Assembly (NCBI GenBank): GCA_003600225.1
Contig: QZFT01000029.1
Coordinates: 1 to 64,000 of the forward strand
Length of the DNA stretch: 64,000 nt
Origin: Pseudonocardiaceae bacterium YIM PH 21723
GTDB taxonomy: Bacteria > Actinomycetota > Actinomycetes > Mycobacteriales > Pseudonocardiaceae
Direction of reading: 5' to 3'
Both the position numbers and the translations under genes were made by a program. Positions 42,201-50,157 of the stretch are shown in pieces. Numbering within the stretch: the stretch's first letter is position 1; each line of letters opens with the position of its first letter. The notes under the pieces were generated by a model. That model had not been told where the DNA came from. It made no database searches and worked only from the letters and a program-made list of their open reading frames with translations.

Positions 42201-42506
42201 GTGTTTCGCCGGGTTATCGAGGACTTCGACTGCGTGCAGTGTGGGCACGCGGTCTCTGGGAACGGCTACACCAACCACTGCCCGAAGTGCCTGTGGTCGG
42301 TGCACGTGGACGAGGATCCCGGCGATCGGGCGGCCGACTGCGGCAAGCCGATGAAGCCGGTGCACGCGTTCCTGAAGGGCGAGCGCATCCGGATCACCCA
42401 TGAGTGCACCGCCTGTGGCCTGCGCAAGAACGTGAACAGCGTGCGCGCCGACGACTACGACCAGATCCTCACCCTGATGCGGGCCTCCGCCGAACGCATG
42501 TTCTAA
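42201..42506 (+). CDS. RNHCP domain zinc-ribbon-like protein
   Basis: This 101-residue protein starts at GTG 42201. It shows FDCVQCGHAV with the CxxC pair, the name-giving TNHCPKCLWS (RNHCP variant) and a later ECTACGLRKN CxxC pair, so two Cys pairs plus histidines for zinc. The family is small, widespread in actinomycetes, and of unknown function; nucleic-acid binding is plausible. It is the first gene after the left composite repeat. Confidence 0.9.
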   Translation: MFRRVIEDFDCVQCGHAVSGNGYTNHCPKCLWSVHVDEDPGDRAADCGKPMKPVHAFLKGERIRITHECTACGLRKNVNSVRADDYDQILTLMRASAERMF

Positions 42507-42561
42507 TTGCTCCGAACGGTCGTTCGAGCCACGGGCGACCACCTCGTCGGGGAGGCGCGAC

Positions 42562-43785
42562 ATGCGAGAGGCGACAAGCGTCAAGGAGCAGTCGGCAGAC
42601 CAGCGGCCGGACATCGTCGAGACGCTGTGGTGGCTGGTCACCGGAACCCAGGTGGACCCGGCCGAACAGGCGGATGTCCTGCTGCGGAATCCGAACACCC
42701 GGCTGGTCGATCAGGCGGTGCACACCGTCTCCCTGCGGCTGCTGCGCCAGAGTTGGCAGCGTGGCTGGTTGCCCGAGGACGTACTGCAGATGTCGATCAG
42801 ACGGTGCGGCGCCGAGGTGCGTTCCCTCGTCGTCGACCTGCTGGCGGCGGAGACCGCGCAATACGCGCCGCCGACCGTCGACGAGCGGTGGCTGGAGCAG
42901 TTGCGGGCCGTCGGGGCCGAACCGTGGTGGGACCGTGAGGCCCCGCATCTGAGCCAGTGGACCGCGCGGCACGGCGTCGACCGCATTCGTGCGCTCACCT
43001 TGCTGCTGGCTGCCCAGCGCTGCTGGAGCAGGCTGCCTGTGCTCGCCCGGATCCTGCCGTTGCCGGGCTCCGCGACCCAGGCCTCCGGCGGGGTCAGGGG
43101 TGTCGATCAGAAGGTGCTGGCCCGGGTGCGTGCGCTCCTGGCGAAGGCCGAATCCACCGGCTACGCGGCCGAGGCCGAGGCGCTGTCCGCCAAGGCGCAG
43201 CAACTGATGGCCAAGCATGCCTTCGAGCGGGCCATGCTCGCCGATCCGGAACCGGTGGACCCCACCGCCGACGTGCGGCGACTCTGGCTGGATTCGCCGT
43301 ACACCTCCGCCAAGTCCGCGGTGGTCTCCTCGATCGCCCGGGCCAACCGGTGCCGCGCGGTGTACTACGACAAGCTGGGTTTCGTCGCGGTCGTCGGCGA
43401 CCAGACCGATCTGCAGATCGTGGAGCTGCTGGCCACCTCGCTGCTGGTGCAGGCGACCAGGGCGATGCTCACCGAAGGCAGTCATCGCGGCCGGTTCGGC
43501 GAATCGCGTACCCGGTCCTATCGGCAGTCCTTCCTGGTCGCGTACGCCGCACGGATCGAGGAACGCCTGCAGTCCGCCAACGAGCACAGCGCGGCCGAGG
43601 TCGGCTCCGCTCTGGTGCCGGTGCTCGCCGAGCGGGAGCGGATGGTGACCGCGACCTTCGCCGAGCTGTTCCCCAATGTCCGGACGGGTACGTCGAACGC
43701 CTCCAACCCGGACGGTTGGTACGCGGGCCGGGCGGCTGCCGACCGCGCCGACCTCGGGCTCAACCGCGAGGCACTCACGGGTTAG
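42562..43785 (+). CDS. DUF2786 domain protein
   Basis: This 407-residue protein starts at ATG 42562 after GGGGAGG. The N-terminal half (1-165) is unassigned and Trp/Arg-rich. The DUF2786 helix pair is VLARVRALLAKAESTGYAAE, then AEALSAKAQQLMAKHAFERA (about residues 184-225), followed by the partner domain with SPYTSAKSAVVSSIARANRC and YRQSFLVAYAARIEERL. The function is unknown; the family is frequent in actinomycetes and phages. It converges on the FhuF-like gene through a family A palindrome. Confidence 0.85.
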   Translation: MREATSVKEQSADQRPDIVETLWWLVTGTQVDPAEQADVLLRNPNTRLVDQAVHTVSLRLLRQSWQRGWLPEDVLQMSIRRCGAEVRSLVVDLLAAETAQYAPPTVDERWLEQLRAVGAEPWWDREAPHLSQWTARHGVDRIRALTLLLAAQRCWSRLPVLARILPLPGSATQASGGVRGVDQKVLARVRALLAKAESTGYAAEAEALSAKAQQLMAKHAFERAMLADPEPVDPTADVRRLWLDSPYTSAKSAVVSSIARANRCRAVYYDKLGFVAVVGDQTDLQIVELLATSLLVQATRAMLTEGSHRGRFGESRTRSYRQSFLVAYAARIEERLQSANEHSAAEVGSALVPVLAERERMVTATFAELFPNVRTGTSNASNPDGWYAGRAAADRADLGLNREALTG

Positions 43786-43794
43786 CGCCTGACT

Positions 43795-43850
43795 CCGAAG
43801 TTGACGATGTTCGCGGCGAGGAACGAGCCCCGAACATCGTCAACTCCGGG
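43795..43850. terminator. Bidirectional terminator, palindromic repeat family A, copy 4
   Basis: CCGAAGTTGACGATGTTCG (43795-43813) pairs with CGAACATCGTCAACTcCGG (43831-43849). It lies 10 bp after the DUF2786 stop and 32 bp from the stop of the converging FhuF-like gene. Confidence 0.8.
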
Positions 43851-43881
43851 ACCCTCTCGTCCAGAGGGCGAGCCGCAAGTC

Positions 43882-44607
43882 CTAACCGCCGGGGACCTTG
43901 TCCAGTACGCAGTCGCCGCAGAGGCCGCCGCCGGGAACCCGGTAGTACAGGCAACAGCTGGTGCGGCGGAAGCGCAGCGGTCGCAGGGCGAACGCTCCGG
44001 TCTCCCGCAGTGCCGGCTGTGCCAGCAGTTCCATCGCCAGTTCCTCGGCGGCGACCAGGTTCGGCACCTGTGCGGTGGACAGCACGCGCAGGCTGCCGAC
44101 CAACGCCGAGGCGGCATTGCCGCGCAGCAGTCCGCTCGCCAGCGTCACGTGTTGCGCCAGTGCTTGCTCGAATGGAGCAAGATGGCCGTCGAGCACCTCG
44201 GTGAGCACGGCTGCCGCGGTGTCGGCCGGCTGCCAGGCTCGCGCATCGTCCAGGCGCAGTGCCATGCCGCTGCCGGGCGGCATCGCCCACCGCATCTGCT
44301 CGGCGGGCAGCCGGACCAGTGCCGGTGTCCCGTCCTCGGACAGTGCGGCGGCCCCCAGCAAAGGGGACCACAATCGCGCTGCCAGGCCCAGGTGCAGGAT
44401 GGACGCGGCCACCCGGCGTTCCGGATTGCCGATTCGGCCGCGGACATCGTCGACCAACCGCAGCAGTTCTCCGGCTCCATCCGGCGAATACAGTTCGGAC
44501 AGTCGGCCCCAGATTGGCGGCTCCGAAGTGTCCGAAACCGGCGTAAGCTGGAAATACATACCGAGTTGTGCGATGGCCCGAAGTCGTGCGGCCATCTGAT
44601 CGTTCAT
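43882..44607 (-). CDS. FhuF-like [2Fe-2S] protein
   Basis: This 241-residue protein has a C-terminal cysteine motif RRTSCCLYYRVPGGGLCGDC: CC, ten residues, C-x-x-C, the [2Fe-2S] signature of FhuF-type ferric-siderophore reductases. The N-terminal region is helical, with LRLVDDVRGRIGNPERRVAA matching the FhuF fold. It is likely a cytosolic iron-release reductase. No siderophore uptake genes are adjacent and no clear iron box precedes it. The start at ATG 44607 follows AAGGA. Confidence 0.85.
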   Translation of the reverse strand: MNDQMAARLRAIAQLGMYFQLTPVSDTSEPPIWGRLSELYSPDGAGELLRLVDDVRGRIGNPERRVAASILHLGLAARLWSPLLGAAALSEDGTPALVRLPAEQMRWAMPPGSGMALRLDDARAWQPADTAAAVLTEVLDGHLAPFEQALAQHVTLASGLLRGNAASALVGSLRVLSTAQVPNLVAAEELAMELLAQPALRETGAFALRPLRFRRTSCCLYYRVPGGGLCGDCVLDKVPGG

Positions 44608-44749
44608 CGAATTCCTTTTCCCTTCGCTGTTCTGGAATTCCCGCTACTGCAAGTGATCGACTGGTTCACCTTATTGTTCTACGCCTTCCGTTGTTTGGCC
44701 CGATTACCATTCAGAGGCCCGAGACGACCATCGCCGCTGGGAGCAATCG

Positions 44750-45970
44750 GTGAGTCAGCAAGACTTCATGATCGGCCAGAATCTGGCCCGGCCAGGCACG
44801 ATAGCCGTGCCTGAGCCGCGCTCCGCCGAACACGCGAATGAGCAATTCGGTCAACTGACGCTGGGTGTTGAGGAAGAGTTTCTGCTTGTCGACGCGGAAA
44901 CAGGCGCCTTATCGCCGGCTGCGATCGAGGTCATCGATACCGTCTCCGAGGGCCATTCTGTTGGTCGTACCGGAGTGTTGCCTGGGCAGTTGACTGTGCA
45001 ATCCGAGGTAACCCGATTTCAGATCGAGACCGCCTCTCCCGTGTGCCGAAGCCTCAGTGAGCTGCACGAGCACCTGCAGCGTATGCGGCGCACGGTGGAC
45101 ACCGCAGCGGGCAAACACGGCCTGCGCCTGATCGCCACCGGCGCCTCGCCGCACCCGTTGCCCGCTGACCTTCCGTGGACCGACACCCCACGTTTCCGCC
45201 GGGTGGCCCGGCATTTCGGCGCGCTGTCCGAGAGCCTGACCACCTGTGGCTGTCACGTGCACATCGGCATCCCCGACACCCAGTATGCCGTCGGAGTGAT
45301 CAACTACCTGCGGCGCTGGCTGCCCTTGCTGCTGGCCATCTCGGGCAACTCCCCGCTGTGGCAGGGCAAGGACACCCGCTACTCCAGCTGGCGATACCTG
45401 ATGTGGGACCGGCTGCCCACCAGCGGGCCGCCGCCGTGGTCGGCCTCCGCCGCCGACTACGAGAGCGCCCTCCAGGGCATGCTGACCAGTGGTGCCGCGC
45501 TCGACCGGGGCACCGTCTACTGGGACATCCGGCTGTCCAGCCACGCGCCGACCATCGAGGTGCGGATCGCCGACGTGGCGCCCACCGCCCGGGACGCGGT
45601 CCTGCTGGCCGCGTTGATCCGGGCGATGGCCGCCACCGCGTTGAGCGAGCTGCGCACCGGCCACCAGGCGATCAAGGTGGGCAGGTCGACGCTGCGGTCC
45701 CACCTGTGGCATGCAGCCCGGCACGGCCTGGTCGGCCTGATGACCGATCCGTCCGGTGGCGGCAGGCTGCCCGGTGAGGTCCTCGCGGACCGGTTGGTCG
45801 AGCGAGTGCGTCCCGCGTTGGAGGACGCGGGCGACATGGATGTCGTGGTGGAGCTGCTCAGTGAGCTGCGCCGCCGGGGCACCGGTGCCGACCGGCAGCG
45901 CAAGGCCTTCCGCCGTCACGAATCGGTCGCCGACGTCATCGAGCTGCTACTGGCTCAGACGACGAGCTGA
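44750..45970 (+). CDS. Carboxylate-amine ligase, glutamate-cysteine ligase type 2 (YbdK family)
   Basis: This 406-residue protein starts at GTG 44750 after GGGAG. The family begins at TLGVEEEFLLVDAETGALSP (about residue 41), so there is a 40-residue N-terminal extension. Further motifs are SEVTRFQIETASPVC, TCGCHVHIGIPD (about 166-177), RSTLRSHLWHAARHGL and a late LSELRRRGTGADRQR. These match the GCS2/EgtA-like branch, which makes gamma-glutamyl bonds. Actinomycetes make mycothiol and some ergothioneine; whether this protein acts there is open. It overlaps the converging yidC-like gene by 35 bp. Confidence 0.88.
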   Translation: MSQQDFMIGQNLARPGTIAVPEPRSAEHANEQFGQLTLGVEEEFLLVDAETGALSPAAIEVIDTVSEGHSVGRTGVLPGQLTVQSEVTRFQIETASPVCRSLSELHEHLQRMRRTVDTAAGKHGLRLIATGASPHPLPADLPWTDTPRFRRVARHFGALSESLTTCGCHVHIGIPDTQYAVGVINYLRRWLPLLLAISGNSPLWQGKDTRYSSWRYLMWDRLPTSGPPPWSASAADYESALQGMLTSGAALDRGTVYWDIRLSSHAPTIEVRIADVAPTARDAVLLAALIRAMAATALSELRTGHQAIKVGRSTLRSHLWHAARHGLVGLMTDPSGGGRLPGEVLADRLVERVRPALEDAGDMDVVVELLSELRRRGTGADRQRKAFRRHESVADVIELLLAQTTS

Positions 45971-46643
45971 TCCCGCGGCGCAGGTACGCCCGTTCCGCCA
46001 CTGTCCAGCTGGTGCTGATCAACACGTACACGCAGGCGGCCAGTGGCAGGAACGCGGTGACCAGCACCGTGCCGTAGGGCAGCACCCGAACCAGCCTGGC
46101 CATGGTCTGCGCGCCGGGCTGGTCCGGGTCCGCCACGGTCGTCTGCTGCCGGGCCGCCCAGCGGGCGGACAGGTGTCCGACCAGCAGGAACAAGGCCGCC
46201 AAGCCCATGAACACCAGCGTCTGGGCACCGCTGACCGAGGCCCAGTGCATGCCCAGCGGCACATCGAACACGGTCGCGGTGAGCAGCTGGTTGGGCGCGC
46301 CGCCGACGACGTCGCTGGTGAACATCCGGTACATGATCATGAGGAACGGCATCTGCAGCAGCAGCGGCATGCAGCCGGCGAACATGGCGGTGCCCTGGGT
46401 GGAGTTGAGCTCCAGGAGCTCCTTGTCCAGCTTCTTCTTGTTGCCCTTGTGCTTGTCCTGAAGCGCCTTGACCTTGGTCATGTACTCGGTGCGCGTCGTC
46501 TCCCCGCGCACGGCCGCCCGGCTGAGCGGATGCAGCAGCAGTCGGATCCCGACGACGAAACAGGCGATCGCCGCTACCGGGCCGACCAGCGGGGTGAGGG
46601 AGTTGACCAGGGTGTAGGCGAGTTCCACGGGTACTTCGAACAT
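45936..46643 (-). CDS. YidC/Oxa1 family membrane insertase, second-copy type
   Basis: This 235-residue protein starts at ATG 46643. It has the Oxa1 helices (about 6-35, 88-115, 135-160, 185-215) and the cytosolic hairpin KVKALQDKHKGNKKKLDKEL, then LLELNSTQGTAMFAGCMPLL, which carries the family P-x-x-x-Q/M-x-P element. It lacks the periplasmic domain of proteobacterial YidC and the long C-terminal tail of housekeeping actinobacterial YidC. With DUF6412 next to it, it looks like the dispensable paralogue known from many actinomycetes. Confidence 0.9.
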   Translation of the reverse strand: MFEVPVELAYTLVNSLTPLVGPVAAIACFVVGIRLLLHPLSRAAVRGETTRTEYMTKVKALQDKHKGNKKKLDKELLELNSTQGTAMFAGCMPLLLQMPFLMIMYRMFTSDVVGGAPNQLLTATVFDVPLGMHWASVSGAQTLVFMGLAALFLLVGHLSARWAARQQTTVADPDQPGAQTMARLVRVLPYGTVLVTAFLPLAACVYVLISTSWTVAERAYLRRGISSSSEPVAAR

Positions 46644-46738
46644 GGTGATTCCCCAAAGAGAGGTGTGCGGAATGGTGGGCGTACGAGGGCGCGCCACCGC
46701 ATCCCGGTAGGGGAATCAGGCGTAGTTGAAGCGCGGCC

Positions 46739-47029
46739 CTAGAAGGGGCCGCATCCCGGTGCTCGTGGGCGGGACCGCCCAGCCGCGTCGGGATCGCGAA
46801 GCCGCAGGTAGCGGCTGTGTTCCGCGCGTTCGCGCAGGGACCTCGACCGGCTGCGGACCCGGGCCGGTTCCCGCAGGCCGACCGCGACGTGCACGACGGC
46901 CAGCAGCAGTACCGCGGTGGTGAATGCCGCAACGGCGAGAGCGAGTACATCGGCTGCGGGCGTACCGATGGCGAACGACGGGATGGCAATCCCGAACATC
47001 GCCAGCAACAGCTGCAACCGGAAACTCAC
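46739..47029 (-). CDS. DUF6412-like small membrane protein
   Basis: This 96-residue protein has two hydrophobic helices (LQLLLAMFGIAIPSFAIGT, about 5-23, and VLALAVAAFTTAVLLLAVVH, about 28-47) and an Arg-rich C-terminal half ending LRLRDPDAAGRSRPRAPG. The R-D-P-D-A-A-G-R-x-R-P-R-A-P-G tail is characteristic of DUF6412. It lies 95 bp upstream of the YidC paralogue on the same strand. A role in assisting that insertase is inferred from this pairing. Confidence 0.8.
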   Translation of the reverse strand: MSFRLQLLLAMFGIAIPSFAIGTPAADVLALAVAAFTTAVLLLAVVHVAVGLREPARVRSRSRSLRERAEHSRYLRLRDPDAAGRSRPRAPGCGPF

Positions 47030-47047
47030 GTCCGCGAGTATAGCGAG

Positions 47048-47090
47048 AGATTCTGCAGAAAGTGCGGTCTCTGCACTTTCTGCAGAATCT
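47048..47090. repeat. Palindromic repeat, family C, intergenic copy
   Basis: AGATTCTGCAGAAAGTGC (47048-47065) and GCACTTTCTGCAGAATCT (47073-47090) are perfectly complementary with a 7-nt loop. It lies 11 bp after the stop of the CaiB-family gene at 47102. The core is the same as in the coding copy at 55902-55950. Confidence 0.9.
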
Positions 47091-47101
47091 GCTCCCGATC
47101 T

Positions 47102-48235
47102 TTACTTCACCGTTCCAGTCGCTTCCAGCTTGCTGATGTCCTCGGTGGTGTATCCGAGTTCCAGCAGCACCTCGGTGGTGTCGTTCGCGTGCCCGACCGG
47201 TGCGGTGGGCGTGCCCGCCGGCGTCCGGGAGAACCGGGGCGCCGGAGCGGGCTGCAGCACGCCGTCCAGTTCGACGAACGTGCCGCGGTCCACGTTGTGC
47301 TGGTGCTGGGCGGCCTCCTCCGGCGTGAGCACCGGGCTCAGGCAGGCGTCCGTCGGCTCGGCCAGCTTCGCCCATTCGTCCCGGGTCTTGGTCGCCACGC
47401 GTTCGGCGATCACCGCACGCAGCTTCGGCCAGTCCGCCGGGCTCCACCGCTGCGGCACGTCCGGGCCGGTGAGCTCCAGGATCTGGATCAGCTGCTGGTA
47501 GAACTTCTCCTCGATCGCGCCGATGGCCACATACTTGCCGTCCGCGCAGCGGTACGTGTCGTAGAACGGCGCGCCACCGTCCAGCATGTTCTCGCCGCGG
47601 CCACCCGGCCAGGCACCCGCCGCGCGCATGCCGTAGATGAACGAGGACAGCAGTGCCGACCCGTCGGTCATCGCCGAGTCGATCACCTGACCGTGCCCGG
47701 ACACCGACCGCTCGTGCAACGCGGCCAGCACGCCCATGGCGAGGACCAGGCCACCGCCACCGAAGTCACCGAGCAGGTTGATCGGCGGGTGTGGCTGCTG
47801 GCCTGCCCGGCCGAGGGGTTCCAGCGCACCGCTGATCGCGATGTAGTTGATGTCGTGCCCGGCCGTGGGCGCGAGCGCACCGGTCTGGCCCCAGCCGGTC
47901 ATCCGGCCGTAAATCAGTCGAGGGTTGCGGGCCAGGGCGACGTCCGGGCCGAGGCCCATCTTCTCCATGACCCCGGGCCGGAAGCCCTCGATGAGCACGT
48001 CGGCGCTCTCGATCAGCTTCAGCAGGATCTCCGCACCTTCCGGGCTGCGGGTATCCAGGCCGATGCGCCTGCGGCTGCGGGTCAACGGGTCGTTCGGCAC
48101 CGCTACCGGGTCCGGCGCGGTCTTGTCGACCCGGATCACCTCGGCGCCCAGGTCGGCCAGGATCATGGTGGCGAACGGGGCGGGCGCCAGGCCCGCCAGT
48201 TCGATGACCTTCAGTCCAGCGAGTGGTCCAGTCAT
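47102..48235 (-). CDS. CaiB/BaiF family CoA enzyme, alpha-methylacyl-CoA racemase-like
   Basis: This 377-residue protein opens PLAGLKVIELAGLAPAPFAT and carries ADLGAEVIRVDK, RSRRRIGLDTRSPEG, DVLIEGFRPGVMEKMGLGP and YGRMTGWGQTGALAPTAGHD, INYIAISG. In racemases of this family the catalytic His and Asp lie in the GWGQ-x-x-H-D region, as here (AGHDINY). That favours 2-methylacyl-CoA racemase over CoA transfer. It is followed downstream of an acyl-CoA dehydrogenase on the same strand, so branched-chain acyl-CoA degradation is likely. Confidence 0.88.
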   Translation of the reverse strand: MTGPLAGLKVIELAGLAPAPFATMILADLGAEVIRVDKTAPDPVAVPNDPLTRSRRRIGLDTRSPEGAEILLKLIESADVLIEGFRPGVMEKMGLGPDVALARNPRLIYGRMTGWGQTGALAPTAGHDINYIAISGALEPLGRAGQQPHPPINLLGDFGGGGLVLAMGVLAALHERSVSGHGQVIDSAMTDGSALLSSFIYGMRAAGAWPGGRGENMLDGGAPFYDTYRCADGKYVAIGAIEEKFYQQLIQILELTGPDVPQRWSPADWPKLRAVIAERVATKTRDEWAKLAEPTDACLSPVLTPEEAAQHQHNVDRGTFVELDGVLQPAPAPRFSRTPAGTPTAPVGHANDTTEVLLELGYTTEDISKLEATGTVK

Positions 48236-48249
48236 TGGTCGTCAGCCCC

Positions 48250-49407
48250 TTACGCCAGTGTCCGGCCGATGATCTCCTTCATGATCTCCGACGTACCGCC
48301 GAAGATCCGGGAGACGCGGATGTCCGACCACGCGCGGGCGATCGGGTACTCGTTCATGTAGCCGTAGCCGCCGAACAGCTGCACGCACTGGTCGATGACC
48401 TTATTGGCCCGCTCGGTGGCCCACAGCTTGGCCATCGCCGCGCTGGGCACGTCCAGCTCGCCGTTGATGTGCCGCACCATGCACTCGTCGACGAACGCCC
48501 TGGTCACCGCGACCTCGGTGGCGATCTCGGCCAGCTGGAACCGGGTGTTCTGGAACGCGGCGATCGGCTTGCCGAACGCCTTGCGGTCCTTGGTGTACTG
48601 GATGGTCAGCTTCAGCGCGCCCTCCATCGCGGCGATCGCGCTCACCGCGATGATCAACCGCTCCTGGGGCAGCTGCTGCATCAGCTGGATGAAGCCCTGG
48701 CCCTCTTCGCCGCCGATCAGGTTCGACACCGGCACCCGGACCTCGTCGAAGAACAGCTCGGCGGTGTCCTGGCCCTTCATGCCGACCTTGTCGAGGATGC
48801 GGCCGCGCCGGAAGCCCGGGGTGGTCGCCTCGACGCCGATCAGCGAGGTGCCCTGAGCGCCCTTGGACGGGTCGGTCTTGGCCACCACGATGATGAAGTC
48901 GGCGAGCCCGCCGTTGGTGATGAAGGTCTTGGAGCCGTTGATGACGTACTCGTCGCCGTCCCGGACCGCGGTGGTGCTGATGCCCTGCAGGTCGGAGCCG
49001 GCGCCCGGCTCGGACATGGCGACGGCGCTGACCCACTCGCCGGAGGCGAACTTCGGCAGCCAGGCGCGCTTCTGCTCCTCGGTGCCGTACTGCAGCACGT
49101 AGTGCGCGTCGATGCCGCTGTGCACCGAGTTACCCCAGCTGGAGTCGCCGGAGTAGGCCTGCTCCTCGATCAGCACGGCCTCGTGCGCGAAGGTGCCGCC
49201 ACCGCCGCCGTACTCCTCCGGGATGGAGGCACACAGCAGGCCGAGCTCGCCCGCCTTGTTCCACAGCTCCCGGTCCACCTGCTTCTGCTCGATGAACCGT
49301 TCCGCGTTGGGGGTCACTTCCTTGGCGAAGAAGCTGCGGGTCATGTCGCGCAGCAGGTCCAGCTCTTCGGTCATCCAGGGGGATCGGTAGGGCGGTCGGA
49401 CCAGCAT
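48250..49407 (-). CDS. Acyl-CoA dehydrogenase
   Basis: I take the ATG at 49407 (MLVRPPYRSPWMTEELDLLR), preceded by GGAG; 385 residues. Signatures are AMSEPGAGSDLQGISTTA (FAD-binding site), GSKTFITNGG, and QLFGGYGYMNEYPIARAWSD near the C terminus. The general base Glu expected around residue 370 is in GGTSEIMKEIIGR. It precedes the racemase-like gene by 15 bp and faces a TetR gene across an operator. It probably oxidises medium, long or branched acyl-CoA. Confidence 0.92.
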   Translation of the reverse strand: MLVRPPYRSPWMTEELDLLRDMTRSFFAKEVTPNAERFIEQKQVDRELWNKAGELGLLCASIPEEYGGGGGTFAHEAVLIEEQAYSGDSSWGNSVHSGIDAHYVLQYGTEEQKRAWLPKFASGEWVSAVAMSEPGAGSDLQGISTTAVRDGDEYVINGSKTFITNGGLADFIIVVAKTDPSKGAQGTSLIGVEATTPGFRRGRILDKVGMKGQDTAELFFDEVRVPVSNLIGGEEGQGFIQLMQQLPQERLIIAVSAIAAMEGALKLTIQYTKDRKAFGKPIAAFQNTRFQLAEIATEVAVTRAFVDECMVRHINGELDVPSAAMAKLWATERANKVIDQCVQLFGGYGYMNEYPIARAWSDIRVSRIFGGTSEIMKEIIGRTLA

Positions 49408-49446
49408 CGGAAGCTCCCACAGTGTCTTCGTCTCGGGGCAAGACAA

Positions 49447-49485
49447 ACATTCAGGCCTGCATGTACATTCTGGCCTGAATGTACA
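49447..49485. promoter_or_regulatory. Overlapping palindromes, probable TetR operator
   Basis: ACATTCAGGCC (49447-49457) is the complement of GGCCTGAATGT (49472-49482), and TGTACATTC-tggcct-GAATGTACA (49462-49485) is a perfect palindrome. Both lie between the acyl-CoA dehydrogenase start (49407) and the TetR start (49539), the classic place for an autoregulated FadR-like TetR operator. Confidence 0.75.
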
Positions 49486-49538
49486 ACGGGACATAGCACG
49501 GGTAAAGGACGTCTTAGGCTCTCCTTCAGGAGGTGCAG

Positions 49539-50144
49539 GTGGCCGAGGCTATTGCGAGACTGACCCAGGCGCAGCGGAGCGAGCGCACGCGTGAGCTGCT
49601 GCTCGACTCCACCATCGACTGCCTGGTCGAGCTCGGCTACGCGCGGACGTCCACCGGTGAGATCTGCCGCCGGGCGGGCGTGACCCGAGGCGCCCACCAG
49701 CACCATTTCGCCACCAGGGCCGAGCTGTTCTCGCAGGCCGTCGAGCACCTGGTGGCCAGGCTGATCAGCGACATCCTGCCCAACGCGGTCTTGAGCGGAA
49801 CGCTGGAGGAACGCGTCGAGGCCGGCATCGACCAGCTGTGGCGCGGCTACTCGGGGGAGCTGTCCATCGCGGCGATGGAACTCTGGGTCGCGGCGCGCAC
49901 CGATCCCGAACTGCGCGACACCATGCGTCCGGTGGACAAGGCCCTGGTGCGCTCCACGATCGAGGGATTCCGGCATCTCTGGGGCGACCTGGTCGACGAC
50001 GACAAGTTCGACCGGCTGTTCGGGCTGACCCTGACGGTGATCCGCGGCCTGGCATTGGACGCCATGATCGGCGGCGACCCGGAGCGCCGGGAGCGGCAAC
50101 TGGCCGAATGGAAGGCCATGGCGAAGGCGATCATCCTCACCTAG
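49539..50144 (+). CDS. TetR family regulator of the adjacent acyl-CoA genes
   Basis: GTG 49539 follows AGGAGG by 5-6 bases; 201 residues. The N-terminal HTH (RELLLDSTIDCLVELGYART, then TGEICRRAGVTRGAHQHHFA) is typical of TetR, and the second half is a helical ligand domain with W-rich LWRGYSGELSIAAMELWVAA. It is divergent from the acyl-CoA dehydrogenase/racemase pair with a palindromic operator between. The N-terminal region resembles the TetR at 62288 (VTRGAHQHHF versus VSRGAAQHHF). An acyl-CoA ligand is inferred. Confidence 0.92.
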   Translation: MAEAIARLTQAQRSERTRELLLDSTIDCLVELGYARTSTGEICRRAGVTRGAHQHHFATRAELFSQAVEHLVARLISDILPNAVLSGTLEERVEAGIDQLWRGYSGELSIAAMELWVAARTDPELRDTMRPVDKALVRSTIEGFRHLWGDLVDDDKFDRLFGLTLTVIRGLALDAMIGGDPERRERQLAEWKAMAKAIILT

Positions 50145-50157
50145 CTGTTGGGGTACT

